Below are positions 44,521 to 57,425 of a stretch of 64,000 nt of DNA, one piece after another. Every line of letters starts with the position of its first letter. Position 1 is the stretch's first letter. This stretch comes from Sphagnum compactum (taxonomy: Eukaryota > Bryophyta > Sphagnopsida > Sphagnales), in NCBI GenBank assembly GCA_965153455.1, contig OZ234496.1:10315863-10379862 (forward strand), given 5' to 3'. Made by a program: the position numbers and the translations under genes. Under the pieces are notes generated by a model that saw nothing but the letters and a program-made list of their open reading frames with translations, ran no database searches and was not told the origin of the DNA.

Positions 44521-45485
44521 CAGTGTTGGATGGTTCTCACTTTTTTGTGAGAATTTCAAACTCACCCCATTCTCAGATAGGGCAGTTCTCATGAGAACGA
44601 CCGGTTTTCCCAACCTGATTATTAAATGGTTCATTCATTAAAAAATCAGTTTTAATAGTTAAATAATTAATAATAATCACTTCATCCAAGGAAAAGAGCA
44701 ACACCCTGTGAGAAGAGTAACAGCAACAGGAAAAAGAATAAGAGCAATGGGAAAAGAGTAATAGTAATATAGAGAAGAATAATAGCAATAAAGAGAGAAG
44801 AATAATAATGAAAGAAGAGTAATAAAAGTAAGAAGAAAAAAGTAATAGCAAGAGGCAGAGTTTTTTTTCCCAAATTCCTCAGGTAGGTGCACTGGCGAGG
44901 ATCGCCAGCTTTAATTCGCATTAAATGGTAGAGTTTTGTTCTGAATCCTGCCTAAATCCAGGCGAGCTACACAGACTCACTGTCTAAATCTGGCGAATTT
45001 TTCCTTTTTTTTCTTTTTTTCTAAGAAATAAGGCGAATTTTTTGAAATTTTTCAAAAAAAATCCTTTGTAGAGGTTGCACTGGGCTTTTTTTTTTGGGTC
45101 GCCAGTTGGCGAAATTTCGCCCAAAAACAAAACGCTGGCAAGAGGAGAATAGCAGCCCCAAGTGAGCAGAAGAAGGAGAGGAGCCAATAACAGTAGCCCC
45201 ATGTGAGAAGAAGAATAAGAGGAACCAATGAACCAAATTTGTTTAAGACCCGGAAACTGGATTTTTGGGTTTTCATGTGAAAAAAACCCATCCAGTTCTT
45301 TTTTTTTTCTTTTTTTTTTTTTCGGGGATTCCGGTTCTCTTGGTCAGTTCTCACATAGGTGAAAACCTTGAAACCCATTTTCAACCTGGTTTTCCCCCAA
45401 AATGAGAATAGTCAATTCTCAATGTGAGAACATTGAGAATTGGAACTGAGAACCGGATCACCACAGTGAGAACCGCCCGACACTG
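44521..45485. mobile_element. Non-autonomous hAT-type DNA transposon, 965 bp
   Basis: Left end CAGTGTTGGATGGTTCTCAC; the right end reverse-complemented reads CAGTGTCGGGCGGTTCTCAC (17 of 20). It is flanked by a perfect 8 bp duplication GTTCTAAC at 44513-44520 and 45486-45493. Subterminal regions repeat GTTCTCA/TGAGAAC many times. The middle holds an A/G-rich block (44700-44870) and copies of CTGGCGA-like words. There is no transposase frame; the Ser/Leu/Phe-rich antisense frames are low-complexity artefacts. Confidence 0.88.
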
Positions 45486-45493
45486 GTTCTAAC

Positions 45494-45886
45494 TACTGTT
45501 GTCTAATTCTAGTTCCAATTTTGGCTAATTCTCAGTTACCTGGACAGTGGGTTTTTAATTTTGAAAAACAAAAATTCAGAATGAAACCAGAGATGGCCTC
45601 AAAACCGGAACCAGAACCGGCCTGTAGCTAGAACTGAACCCAAAACCCAACTTAAATAATTTGAATAAGTAAATAAATAAATATTTTCTGATTGGGGTTA
45701 ACAATGAAAATATTTAATTACTTTTTTTCATTTGTTTCATTTTAAATTGAAATTGAATGAAATGAAAAAAAAAATTGAATTCATTGGGAAATTCTTTTTT
45801 AAAAACCCTCAAGAAAGACACGAAAATCAGTTTGGGAGATCCAATCAGCCTTTCAAGGAGATCAGCCGCCTATTGGCAGGAGCAGG
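45494..45886. other. Intergenic DNA
   Basis: GGAACCAGAACCGG-like words near 45600 resemble the subterminal repeats of the adjacent hAT element and may be an older fragment. There is no gene. Confidence 0.35.
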
Positions 45887-46222
45887 AAACTTGGGTTCCA
45901 GCGAGACTTCCACGTGCCTGCGTTCCAAAGGAACTGAGATTCCATGTGCCTGCGTCCAAAAAGAACTGAGATTCTATGTGCCTGCGTCCAAAAAGAACTG
46001 AGATTCTATGTGCCTGCGTCCAAAAAGAACTGAGATTCCACGTGCCTGCGTCCAAACTGAACTGAGATTCTACTGGCAAATTCCCAAAAGGAACTGAGAT
46101 TCCACTTCCCTGCGTCCAAAAAGAACTGAAATTCCACTTGCCCACGTCCAAAAGGAACTTCTATTCCACTTGCCCGCCTCCAAAAAGCACTGAAACTCCA
46201 ACTACCCATGTCCCAAAAAGAG
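45887..46222. repeat. Minisatellite, about 10 copies of a 32 bp unit
   Basis: The unit runs GCCTGCGTCCAAAAAGAACT followed by GAGATTCTATGT. Copies in the centre (45940-46060) are nearly identical and the outer ones diverge. Because 32 is not a multiple of 3, the antisense strand stays open through all three frames in turn, giving a 93-codon periodic frame that is not a gene. Confidence 0.85.
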
Positions 46223-47200
46223 TAAAAAGTAGTCTTCAATTGGGTGAACCATCACCTACTCTGGTACAGTGCCAAAACCTCCCAAAAACCTTTTGGGTTG
46301 CTACTCGCGTTTTGTTGTTTTGCTGCCCCAGAAAAAAAAGGTTTTCTTTTTCCTTTGAAAAGTTTAACTAGTTTTGCTAATTTTGACACATATATCAGAA
46401 TTAACAATTTATCAGAATTAGTCAAATATCATCACCCTTAGAAATGTTTACTAATTATTGAATTATCCTTGAAAAGAAGCTCTAAGTCCTAGGTTTCAAC
46501 ATCCCTCTTTAACACATGTCACAATTGTCGTCCAAAAACAGTTCATTATTTTTGGAACACTCCTTCAAAAGTTCCTTTAAGTCGTAATCTCCAACATCCT
46601 CTTTTAATGCATATCACAATCATCACTCAAAAAAAATTTAGGTTTTGAAGTACTCCTAGTACAAGTTGTTGAAATACTAGGATTTATCATGTGCAAAAAA
46701 CTAAAAAGAAGTTAAGGTGTTGAAAACTGCCTCGTTCTAAAATTAATTCAATTTGGCACTTGACTATCAAATCTGACCACGGGCTAAAGTATCTTAACCC
46801 ACCTCATCACAGTTGGTTCACAGTTAAGGTCTCTAAAGAGTGGAAAGTTTGATTTAACTAGCATGAGACACAAATTGCATGCAAACATCAAGTGTTGAAC
46901 TTCAAATTTTATAACAAATTCTTTATCCAAATTATGTTGATGTAATGTTATACAAACCAGGGCTTTTTCTTCAACTTTGTGACTTAGCCAAACTGGTGAT
47001 CATCTACAAGAAGATTTAGCTATGAACTCATTTTCGCATGCCAAAATCCTTCCATCAGCATGGGTACCTATTCATTTTTCTCTTTTATAAAGAAGAAACT
47101 CACAATCTTCTGAATGACTCAGAGCCCTGGATTTAGTTATATGGCCATATATCTATCATGTTTTTCAGCAAGCAACATTTGTTCGACGGTTTTTTGTTTT
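46223..47200. other. Intergenic DNA
   Basis: Two similar blocks around TCCTT(G)AAAAG...AAG and CAACATCCYCTTTWA (about 46465-46510 and 46565-46605) suggest a short duplicated segment. No gene is supported. Confidence 0.4.
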
Positions 47201-47209
47201 GATGGGAGT

Positions 47210-47620
47210 TACAAGGATATCAACTATTGAACATACCAGCTGGTACCCAGGTTGGATTTTGAAAGACATTCAAAAGTACATAGCTTTGTACTTGTACTCA
47301 ATCTTTTTATAAAAAAATTCATACCACCCGGGTACTGGATGTTTTTGGGACTTTCATAGCAACCCAAACCTAGTATTAGGGTCCAAGGCATATTTTTGGC
47401 TGGTTAAGAGGTAGGCATATACAATATACATGATACTTAGATTGCTATATATATATAGAGCCCTTGTTTTGAAACTGGTGTTACCTGAGGTCCTTGCCAG
47501 GCAAGTACTGGTTCAATGCTATAGCATTAGCTCATGTCCCGAGTACCAGGCAGGTATTAGTACACGGCTACCTTTGCCTCAGGTCATACCAGTCTTGTTG
47601 GTTTTTTGATACCCGGATGA
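47210..47620. repeat. Palindrome-rich repeat related to 38340-38770
   Basis: Contains GGTACCCAGG, CGGGTACTGG, GAGTACCAGGCAGGTATTAGTAC and ACTGGTGTTACC, the same kind of CTGGTACC-derived words as in the MSL1-like intron. Confidence 0.45.
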
Positions 47621-49510
47621 GCATTAATCAGGATGACTATGAGTCTAATACATAGGGCTATTAGTCCAGGCCAAAAATAGTGGCAGGCAATTAATGAGAA
47701 GTCGCTTCATGGAGTGAAAGAGGCTCCCTTTTTTTCTTGTGGGTGGGGGGGTTAGGGAGGGGGTTTTTTTTTTCAAGTTGTGTTTGGTGTGGAGAGTGGA
47801 CTATCCACCATTCCAACCACTCCCCTACTTTGGTTTTTACCATGGTACCAATGTAGGTGCTTGTTCACCCAGCTTACTTCACTACATGACAAAATTGGAA
47901 ACTGGGGGGAAGAAATTAAAAACACAAACTGCATTCTTCTAATTTTGGTTACCTTCTTAATTGTTTTAATGGTTTTTTTTTGCGACTTTATTGGGTTGAG
48001 AAGGGAAAATGAGTTGACTGTGTTTAAACTTGGGACCAACAACACATGTTGCGGTATCTATGTTGTGGAGAATTAAGGCAAAGTCAGCCCTGCAGGACCC
48101 GTTTGTCAGTACGTCAAAAGAACAAAGGATGCTGCCCATGAAAGTGTGAAACAACTCAGAGTCTCAGACTCACTCCGTGTGCCATGCTGAGAGCCAGAAT
48201 TGGCACTTGATGCGGATTCTGCAATCATGCTGATTCTGACTCTACACCTGTCGTTTTTATTGGTAAGGTGAACGAACGGCCCATTATGCCAGGCAAACCC
48301 ACGCTCACTGAGGGCCAGCCCTTTTCTTTACTGGAGAAATATCGCCAAAAAGGGAATTTCAAACTTCAAAATGAAGTGATGTTGGAGGTTTGCAATCCAG
48401 AGAAGTGGGAAAACAAAATCAGAAAGTAATCGCTAGGTCTTTTTAATATTTGGTTTCCAATGTGTAGCCCCCAAAAAAAAGGATGATTACAGATTTGTAC
48501 TTCATATCTGGTTTATCTGGTTTATAGCCAGAATTGGCTAAATCTACGTAGGGATGATGGCCACTTTTTCTACATCTTCCTATGGAGAATGATTATATTT
48601 TGGCTACAAACAAAAAAATCCTGAAAAAATACTGCTGAGGACTCACCTGACCCAGTGGTTTTTTGGGGAGGTGAATTCTCGCCATTTTGTAAAAAATATT
48701 TTGAAAAAAGAATATTCTGTCACAAATTCCCTGTTTTTTGAAAAATAATTCAACAAAAATCGCCCAAACTACAATTGCCTACAATATGAAAAGGTGCTTA
48801 AGATTGTTCTACTTTCATATTTTGAATAGGTACATCCAACTCTGCCTAAATATATAGATGGATGATTGCCACTTAAGCAATGTCACAAAATTGAAAAAAA
48901 ATCACTGACTTGACCAAGCTGGGTTTGGCGGCGGCTGGAGTGAACCACCAGCCACCAATGCACCAGTTGAGGATGAGCCCGTTGAAGCCGTTTTGGGGAT
49001 GAACCAAAAATCCATCCTCCTTGCCCGCAGGTATTATTTTTTTCACCTCTTCTCTGCCCCAAAATTTTCCCCTCCTACCTACCTACATCCCGCCTCCTAT
49101 TTACGTCTCCCCCCCTCCTACCTCCCACCTACCTCCCCCCTCCTACCTACCACCTCCTACCACTTACTCCATCGCTAGAGCTCCAGAGCCGTCGAGCGGG
49201 AGCAGGAGGGGAGGTTGGAGCCGTTGTTGGAGTTGGGCTGCCACTGGAGCTGCCATTGTTGGAGCCGGGGAGCTGTCGTTGTTGGAGCCGGGGAGCTGTT
49301 GTTGTTGGAGCTAGAGCCCTTCAAGCAGGACCAAGAGCGGGAGCTTCAAGTAAGCTCCCTCCCTCCCTCCCTTGTTTGTTTTGTTGCAACACAGCAAAGA
49401 AGGCGACGGCAACAAAGCCTTCTTCTTCTTCTTTTTTCTTGCAGCGCAGAAGGCGACGGCAGCAACGCTAAACCATGATAAATATTATCACTTACCCAAC
49501 TGATGGTAAT
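47621..49510. other. Gene-free DNA with low-complexity tracts
   Basis: 47810-47870 shares TTTTTACCATGGTACCAA and following bases with 55745-55790, a small interspersed repeat. 49075-49165 is a CCTACC/CTCC-rich tract. 49215-49320 repeats TTGTTGGAGCCGGGGAGCTG two to three times. The motif AGAAGGCGACGGCARCAA occurs at about 49398 and 49448. The short open frames that result are repeat artefacts. Confidence 0.45.
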
Positions 49511-49514
49511 AAGT

Positions 49515-51063
49515 CTAGAAATAATTTGTCCACACATCACCAGGCCTATGTTTATGAATGTTTTCTTTCATAGCAACCCTCCCACGCTCTTTGAAGTCAT
49601 CAATTGTTTCTCCATGATTGATGGACATGTACATCACATCATGAAGGTCTTGGAGGATTCCACCCCGCACTTCCACATCTTTGATTTTTTCAGTACCACG
49701 TAAGCGCCATGCTTTGAGAACATTCCAACAACAAAGGTAGATGGGAACCTTGTCCATACCCCATACGACCCTAGTAAGGACACATATGCAATAAAATCTC
49801 CATGAGTGGATGGGGTTAATACAACATAAAATGCATTTGAAATAATCAAAAAATTTATGAAAGATATTTAAAAACATTTAAGGAAATAAACACAAAGTCG
49901 ATACTAGGTATAGAATTAACCGTAATGCTTTCAATTCTTGAGGTGCATCATCAACGAGAAAACATGATGGTTTCTAATGTCGCATGTGTGATAACATCTT
50001 CTCTTTTAATGGTTTCAACCATTCGATCAAATCTTGAACTGATTGCCTACTTGTAATGATCCAGGCTAAAGGGACACTCGTGCGATCATCAAACCCCATC
50101 AAGGTGAATAGATGGAATTTCATGTCATTTGTGCCAAATGTGGCATCCATAGAAATGGCACCATTGTGACCATATGATAGCATGGACTCACATTGAATTG
50201 GTGTTTGAATACCTATGGTGAATGGGACTTGAGTCCCGTTGATTTCACAACATCTTAGAAAAAGAAGACAACTTCCGGATGTTGAAGAGCCCAAGACCGA
50301 ATTGAAATTGCAGGGTTGGTGTGTAAACGCCAACTTGCTTTCTTATGTTTTCGATCCAAATATGCAATGTCTTAAAGCCGAATGAAATCATCTCGTGTCA
50401 TGCTTTGACCCGCATTCACATGTTCCCACCAAATTGTTTTATGCTTGTCATATATTTGTTTGGTCGTGTAACCTAAGCTTAGTTGGGCCCATATGTGGTC
50501 CTTCAATGCTTGTGACATGCGTGGAACATAACGAAACATACAAGAAATGGACTCCGGGTCATGCTCACCATGTGCGAATGACCCATCAATTCGTGTATGG
50601 GCCTTATGATAAATTGTGATCTCAGCCACATCAGGTCGTGTGTATAGACATTTGATTGAGAATGACGCTAGGCATCTTCGTTTAATAGATTGAGTGTGGG
50701 TTGAATTTTCTTCATAGTCCTCTGGTCCATATCCGCATTGATACCTAGACCAAATAACTTTCAAAACGTAAATGATTACATCTTTGGTATATGAATTATA
50801 TGGCTTGGAAAGTTTTTATAAACATTCCATTCCACAGGGGTGCTCGTATCTCTTCGTTCACCTTCCAAAAATTCTAACATGCGAGCATATGGAACATAAG
50901 CAAATTGAATGGTCACTTTATTTTGCCCTCCATGGCGTATCCCAGACGTCCACACCAAATCTTTGTTTGAGAAAGAGGACTTGGTGGGGTTTTGGACATG
51001 AATGGAATGGGACTTTGGAACCTTTCCCATCATTGAAGGAAGTAGGACAAATTCCTGCACCAA
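49515..51063 (-). pseudogene. MULE/FAR1-type transposase relic
   Basis: Read leftward: 51063-50776 an N-terminal part; 50764-50372 with a Cys/His region typical of FAR1-like DNA-binding heads; a stop; then about 50390-50290 a WRLHTNPAIS...WALQHPEVVFFF helix ended by another stop; 50230-49974 the MULE catalytic core start ('SMDATFGTNDMKFHLFTLMGFDD' with the DD(E)-type first Asp, then PLAWIITS); and 49790-49515 the following helical block (VYLC-like CCWNVLKAWRLRG ... GDVWTNYF). Domain order matches Mutator-like/FAR1 transposases. Several in-frame stops and frameshifts and no zinc-finger SWIM end mean it is dead. Confidence 0.75.
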
Positions 51064-52540
51064 GAGAATTTATAATTCTATAAACATTCATCATCGAACA
51101 AAAACCCAAAATGCAATACATACATGGCTCCTTTAAAGTCAATGTTGTGACTTGGAATTCCCATTCCAACACCCATATTATGATATAAAATACCTATTGT
51201 TCCAATGTACATAACGTACAATACTTGCATTATGAACCCATATACTAAAACAAACTTTGGCAATACCCACATTGGGCTATCAAACCTCCCATCATTGAAA
51301 ATGTTCACATATGCAATACCCGGATTATACCTTAAACCCATAATGTTTGAAAACCCCATGTAATAATACCCACATAATGATAATTAATGCACACTGTTTG
51401 AAAGGTGCAAAATGCAATACCTGCCTTAAGCCATAAAACCCACACTGGTTGTTGGTAGTCAATGCATTATTCGCATTTGGGTATGAAAAAATAAATTACA
51501 AAGAGATATTCAATATGAAATATCCGTGCAAAGGTATAAAACCTTTATTTATGGTTGTATATTTAATGAAACTTGATGCCTTTTCTATATCCAATAACTA
51601 GGAAATGAAAAGAAGTTGAATTGTGAAAATATAAACAAAAAAACAAAAGAAGTAACAAGAGACAAATGCACACTTTTAAGAATAAAAGATGACAACGTTC
51701 CACCAAAGTTTGTAGTCCCAATTGAAAACATAACCCTAAAAAATCATAATTCGTAAAAAAATGGGTTAGAAAATATTAAACTCCAACAACTATGGAACAT
51801 ATGGAAACAAAGGAGATTCATAATTATGGTATAGATCTAAACAAGTGAAAAGATTAAAAACCAATATAATGAGCAAAATTTAAAGTATAAACCTTAGGTT
51901 CTGAAATATATGAACCAAATTCCTATACACTAAATAATAAAACACAACCCTATAAATCCAAATGATATTTTGCCATAAGCCTTATTACAACCCTAATTAT
52001 ACAAACCCCAACAAAAAAAAATCTTAGTGATATATGCCCTAAACCCAAAAAATATACAAACTATACAAATTATATAATGCAAAATACGTTCATTTTTAAA
52101 AACAATCAAATAAATTTCATACAAAACCAAAAGAGAAGATATGTCTTTTGTTTTTTTGTGATCTCTCCAACTTAATTTTTTCCACTCTTTTTGAAGAAGA
52201 TATAGAATGCAATTGTATTACTTCACATATGTGTAAACCCTAAAAATTTCCCCCCAAATTTAGCTTACTTTAGATTAATTACTATACATTTGTGAAAAAA
52301 TTGTTAATTAATTTATGTGTCTCAACCTTAAACATAAACCATAATCCAATAGTACATACTTATAATAATTACAAGAAAATATGTATTGTAATGTCCATTC
52401 AATAATAAATTAGGTAAACAAATTTTAATAAAATATGCATTAATTAAACCAAAATGGATGCAATTATGGCATTGTTTCCACTATAAATTGTTTGTAATAC
52501 TTACATATGGGCGAATATTAATAAATTGATAGGTAGGATT
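51064..52540. other. AT-rich intergenic DNA
   Basis: May include the 5' part of the MULE relic (to about 51360). From 51400 it is strongly AT-rich, with repeated words such as AAACCCACA and ATAATACCC but no gene. Confidence 0.4.
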
Positions 52541-52900
52541 GAAGGGGGGGGGGGTGGGGGGAGAAAAGTGAGTAGGTAGTTAATTAAGTATTTGGCTATG
52601 TAAAAAGCATAGATAGATAAGTAGTCAGGTAGATAGGCAAGTTAGTACATAAGAAACAAGTTACCTTATCAAGGTGACTAGGTTTGTAAAATACTTATGT
52701 CAATAGGGTGATTGTGTATGTAGGGTATGTAATTAATAGGGTAGCTAGGTTAGTAGGGTAGGTGGTTAGTACAGTAGCTAGGTCAATAGGATAACTAGTT
52801 ATTAGGGTAGCTATGTCAATAGGGGATAATAAATAACGTACCAAGGTTGGTGCAATACTTATGAAGGTAGAAAAGTGAGTAGGGTAGCTATGTGTGAGGT
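52541..52900. repeat. G-run and degenerate GTAG/GGTA repeats
   Basis: Starts with a G-rich run (52543-52561), then about 300 bp of TAGGTAG, GGTAGCTAGGT and GTCAATAGGG variants. The 177-codon antisense frame overlapping it owes its length to the repeat and is not treated as a gene. Confidence 0.7.
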
Positions 52901-53247
52901 CAGGTCCAGGGAAAAACGGCCAATAACCAAAAAAAAAAGTACAGTGGTCAGCAGCAAAAAGAAATGGACTGTGATGAACCCCATCCGGCGCCGAATGAAA
53001 AAACGCAAGGCATCCAGTGGACAGAACGGCCAATTGGTCAATTGGTGGCTGCCGGTTCACTCTGGCCGGGTTTGGCCTTTCCTGGAGGCTAGCATGCACA
53101 TCATGCACAAGAAAACAGGCACACTGAACCAGCCCCACCAGTGCACCATGAAGAATGAATGGTAAGTGGTCAAATGAAGAAAGGCGACGCTTGTGGGAGT
53201 TGGCCAAGGCCAATTTGAAAAAGGACAAAACATAATGGTGGGTGAGG
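52901..53247. other. Gene-free DNA, less AT-rich
   Basis: Contains open frames on both strands (52875-53165 plus, 96 codons) that I do not recognise. No splice-supported model was found. Confidence 0.35.
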
Positions 53248-53525
53248 TAATAATCTAGCAGTTAGAGGACTAAAAATAGATTTCTGAATGGTGAAGGAAC
53301 AAGAGCAACATTGTGCGTCAACTGTGTTGCTTAGTCTCCACATTAGTAACTGGCCGGCGAGCTTTGCAGTTGGGCCCAGGTAACTTGTGTGCATGCCAGG
53401 GAGCGGCAATAAACTAGCCATTGGAGGATAAAAATAGAAGGCTCAACAATGAAGGAACAAGAGTGAGCGTCAGCCTCCACATCAGTAACTGGCCGGCGAG
53501 CTTTGCCAGTGGGCCTGGGTTGGGG
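53248..53525. repeat. Tandem duplication, units of about 115-155 bp
   Basis: Unit 1 (53248-53400) and unit 2 (53405-53520) share GAAGGAACAAGAG, TCCACATYAGTAACTGGCCG and GCGAGCTTTGC followed by GGGCCYRGG. The second lacks about 35 bp of the first. Confidence 0.7.
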
Positions 53526-53578
53526 TGCGGTCTCACTAAATGAGATGGGGCCGCCTCATCGGGTAAAAGAATAATGCA

Positions 53579-53665
53579 CTGTCATTCCATATATCACGCG
53601 ATGGGGAAAACAAGTTTGGTGATGTCATTCGATATATCACACCATCGAGAAAACAAGTTCAGTGG
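53579..53665. repeat. Tandem duplication, 43 bp unit
   Basis: Two copies of GTCATTCSATATATCAC followed by a CATCG/GATGG variant, GAAAACAAGTT and a short spacer. Confidence 0.75.
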
Positions 53666-56600
53666 AAAATACAGGTTGAGGTCAATTTGACTGTGCTGTA
53701 GCTACAGCCAAGGAAAATAGGATTTCCAAGAAATGCTCCCTGGAAATGAACAGTTTTGTGTCACGTTGCTCCCATTCCACTTCTTCTCTTCACCTTCTCT
53801 TTTTGGTGATTTCAACCTTATTGCCCTCTCTTTGCTTGATGTTCTCTACGAAACTCTTGGAGCAACATGGATTAAAGACCTGTAAATTTTTATTAGAAAA
53901 CACACCATAGATTAGGGAAATGTACAAAGGAGTAAAATAAAAGAAAAGGAAAAAGTGACAAGACATCAAGTTGGTTCAAAGTAGCTATGAAAATCTCTAC
54001 ATGTCCATAACCGACCGCCTGTGAAAGGTCGGCCATATTTACGTGTCAAAAACCGACAATGGTCATGGTTTTGTTCCTGAAAGTAAAGAAATGGTCAGCA
54101 TTATTGAAAGAAAAAAATTATTAAAAAAATGTGAATGACAGTTTCTTGCATTTCAGTGTGCCTCTAATGTAGTAGGCACTAGACTACCACTTGTCAATCT
54201 ACCCTACTACTATTTCTTCTTTACCTAGGCAACCAGTGCCAACTCATTGATATCCTTTGCCTCTAGTGAGGTATGCCTCCAAGTGTGGATGTGGGTCTGG
54301 AGTGGGGCATCCACCGGCCTCCGGCCGACCCAGGGGTGGGGGCCGCCTTCTCCACCTAGCCTAGTACATTCCCAGCCTCACCCACTGAATGCAAAAATAC
54401 TTGCGTGGCAGAGTTCGCCATGTGCGCGACTTGTGGCCCCGAATTCAAGGGGAAAACGGTGAACACGCGACTTCGGCACGCCTGGTTGAAATCCCTACCT
54501 CAAACACGGCTTGAGCCAACTGCCAAGAACCGTCAGGAACGGAGCACACAAGTGGTTCGAAGTCTTCGCTGGCCGTTCCTTATGTCTACCGCGTGCAAAA
54601 ATTTCAGGATACTAAAACACCACAAAACGGATCCTCTAATAATGTGCCACGTACGCCAGCAAATCGTCGGTAGCCTTGGCTTTTTTTTCATGTGTGATTT
54701 GGAATTTAAAAAACATGAAAAAATGAGATTTTAAATCCACATTGTGAAAATAAACCCCCCAAATAAGTTAGAGCCATGTATACTATGCATAAGCTTCCAA
54801 CCACACATGACAAACTACAAAAACTAATTGTCCTACAATAAATATTTGACACCTTTTTTTTTTGCTAGCTACATATAACCAAAAAAAGAAATTAAAAATT
54901 AAAATTCTCGAGTCAAATGTATTTGAAGGTTTTCAATAACAAAAAATCTACCTAAATTTAAGAAAATGTTAGATTTCTATTCATGGTTACAGTAAGGTAG
55001 CAAAAAATATAAAAAAGACATTAAATGTTTTTTAATTTTATATTTAGCTTGTAACCAAATTTGACTTGATCTTCTTATGGATAATTCCCACTTTGGCTGC
55101 GTCACAAAATTAACCAAAAAACCATTGCATGCATGTTTCAATGGTCATGGAATGATTGCCAATTGCATGTGAGAAGAAGGGACCTTGCAATTGCAGTTTA
55201 ACTTTTAACCTTGTCCATAAACACTGTAGTAATATTGGTGTAGAAAAATACACAAAAATATTTAACATACAAGGTATGTAGAAGAGGTTTGTGCCTAGGT
55301 GTGTAAGAAGGTGTTTGTGGCCAATGAGATTGTTGGAATTGGTGCCTTGAATTGTTTTGAAGAGTTGCCTTTGTGAAGGAGTACATAATTGTTGAATACC
55401 TAATCTTTTGCATATGGTTCATGCCAAAAGGATGCCAATTTCAAGTAGCTTTTAACAAGAATTTGGAGTTTTTAATACATGCTTCTCTCAATTAATGAAG
55501 GAGTGCTCAAACATTAATCTTTTAAGTACACATTTTCAACTTTGCAACCTTTTCATGAGGGGTGCATAAAGGTTAACAGGCCAGGGTGAACCAGCACCCA
55601 CTGTGGTACCTTCACATTTTTGGGCCAGGCCTCTTACTGGTGATCATATTAAGCCCCAAAAATGTTAAACTTGAACTCAGAGACTCTGAATTAGTCTAAG
55701 CATGGGATGTTTCTAATATTTAGAAATAATTATAATCAATTTTGGGATTTTTACCATGGTACCAACATGGGTGCTGATTCACCCAAGGCAAGGTTAATAT
55801 TTCCAACCTCCTCTTGCTACTTACAGACGGTGCACTCTTGAACATTTACTTGTGTGGTTTCTTCACAATGGAAAGAAACACATCCCCCCATTAGCAGTAT
55901 CTGAGATTGATTTGCACTCTAATCGTCAATCAAATGGTTGCATTGATGCAACAAAACTCAAATGACCAATATGTGTTTTGTGTACAATTCTTGTGTCCAA
56001 TCGTTCATTTCGATAGAAGAATGCAAACATTTGAGTATGGATTTGGCAAAATTTTGGAAAAATTCGCCAAATTTTATAATCTCAAATTTAAGGTAACTTT
56101 AGCAGTCAATCATCAACTTGTATTAAAACATCTACCAAAGGGCTAGAGACGCACACCAGGGAACAAGGAAAGTCTCAAAGCACATAAAACCAAAACCAAT
56201 GACCCAAGTCTCATTTCCACTTATGATGTGTTGGTTATTAAATGTCTGTAGCAGAATCACGATCTCTCTTAGCTATTGGTGTTTGGTTATAGCTAAGATT
56301 TGTAATACAGATTTGCTACTTTTAGCTTTATTAAAATCATGATTATTATTATTTTGTGGTTATTATTATTATTATTATTACTATTACAAAATGGGCCTTG
56401 TGGAGTGGCCCATCACAAAAACAAAAGGTCACCGCTTTGGACACTACTATTCACATAGAAGTCTTGAAAACTTTTGATCACCCCAAGGTAGATTTGATAT
56501 AGCCTTCCATTTGGGCCACTAATCTATCTTGAGGCAAAGGTGATTCGTCTCTTTTGTTTGTTTGTCACATTGAGATCACCCAAATCTGGCTATGTTCTTG

Positions 56601-57425
56601 ATGCTGTCGGAAAGTGCTTTATGATTAGAGATGCACCAAGTTGGTTTAATAATGTTTCGACCTACCGAGGAAAAGTTATTGAATATTTGTGGTAGGTTCG
56701 TGATATTTTATATGTCAGAAATTGACAGCTTGCAATAGATTGGTCGTGATGATGACAGGTGTGTTTTGTTTGAAGGGGTGGAAGTCAAGAGGAAGTAGCT
56801 AAGCCTACAGCTGTCGCTCGACTTAAGATGAAGATGCTTGCATTCTTTGTAATGTGATAAAAAAATTTTGATAAAGAAAAGTGACCAACGTGGAAAGATG
56901 AGAACTCTCTGACCCTTTTAAGCTCCAAATGGCATTGACACAATCATGTTAAAGCTTGTGACATAAGTCGAAATTAACACTAATTACTACATGTACACAT
57001 GATTGGCCTAGAACCATTGTCGGTGAGATTAGTGCTGATTAAAAAAACAACCTTGGATTTTGAATTAGCACTGATCTTTTGGAGAGCTTGCTTCCATCTT
57101 ATTTCTTATTACATTTTTTATTTTTTTAATGATGTAAGTAATAACATAATGGTTGATGTGTAGAAAAGGCATCAAAGTTAAATGGAAGATTTCATTGGTT
57201 CTTTTCAAATTAACGTTCATACCGTAATAATGAAATGATGTCAAAGACATAGGAATATGTTTGACACCTACTAGGTTATTATTGTTTTTTAAGGACCAAT
57301 TCAATGCAAATCTATGGGATTCCTATTTATGAGTTTTTGTTTTCCTTCAAACTTTCCCAATTAAGAATGAACGACGAGCATCCCAACGTAGATTTCTCAT
57401 TTGTTTGATTACACTTTTCTTGTTT
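53666..57425. other. Intergenic DNA
   Basis: 54250-54700 is locally GC-richer with CCGGCCTCCGGCC and an unrecognised 109-codon plus frame (54405-54734). 55745-55790 is the partner of the repeat at 47810. 56350-56390 is a short TTA run. I see no gene. Confidence 0.4.

Noticed and set aside
44573-44921. Leu/Ser/Phe-rich minus-strand frames resembling membrane proteins
   Set aside because: They are the antisense of an A/G-rich low-complexity block inside a hAT element.
52695-53228. 177-codon minus-strand frame
   Set aside because: Half of it is translated GTAG repeat giving a T-Y-P-x-x-L-A-T-L periodicity, and the rest is unrecognised.
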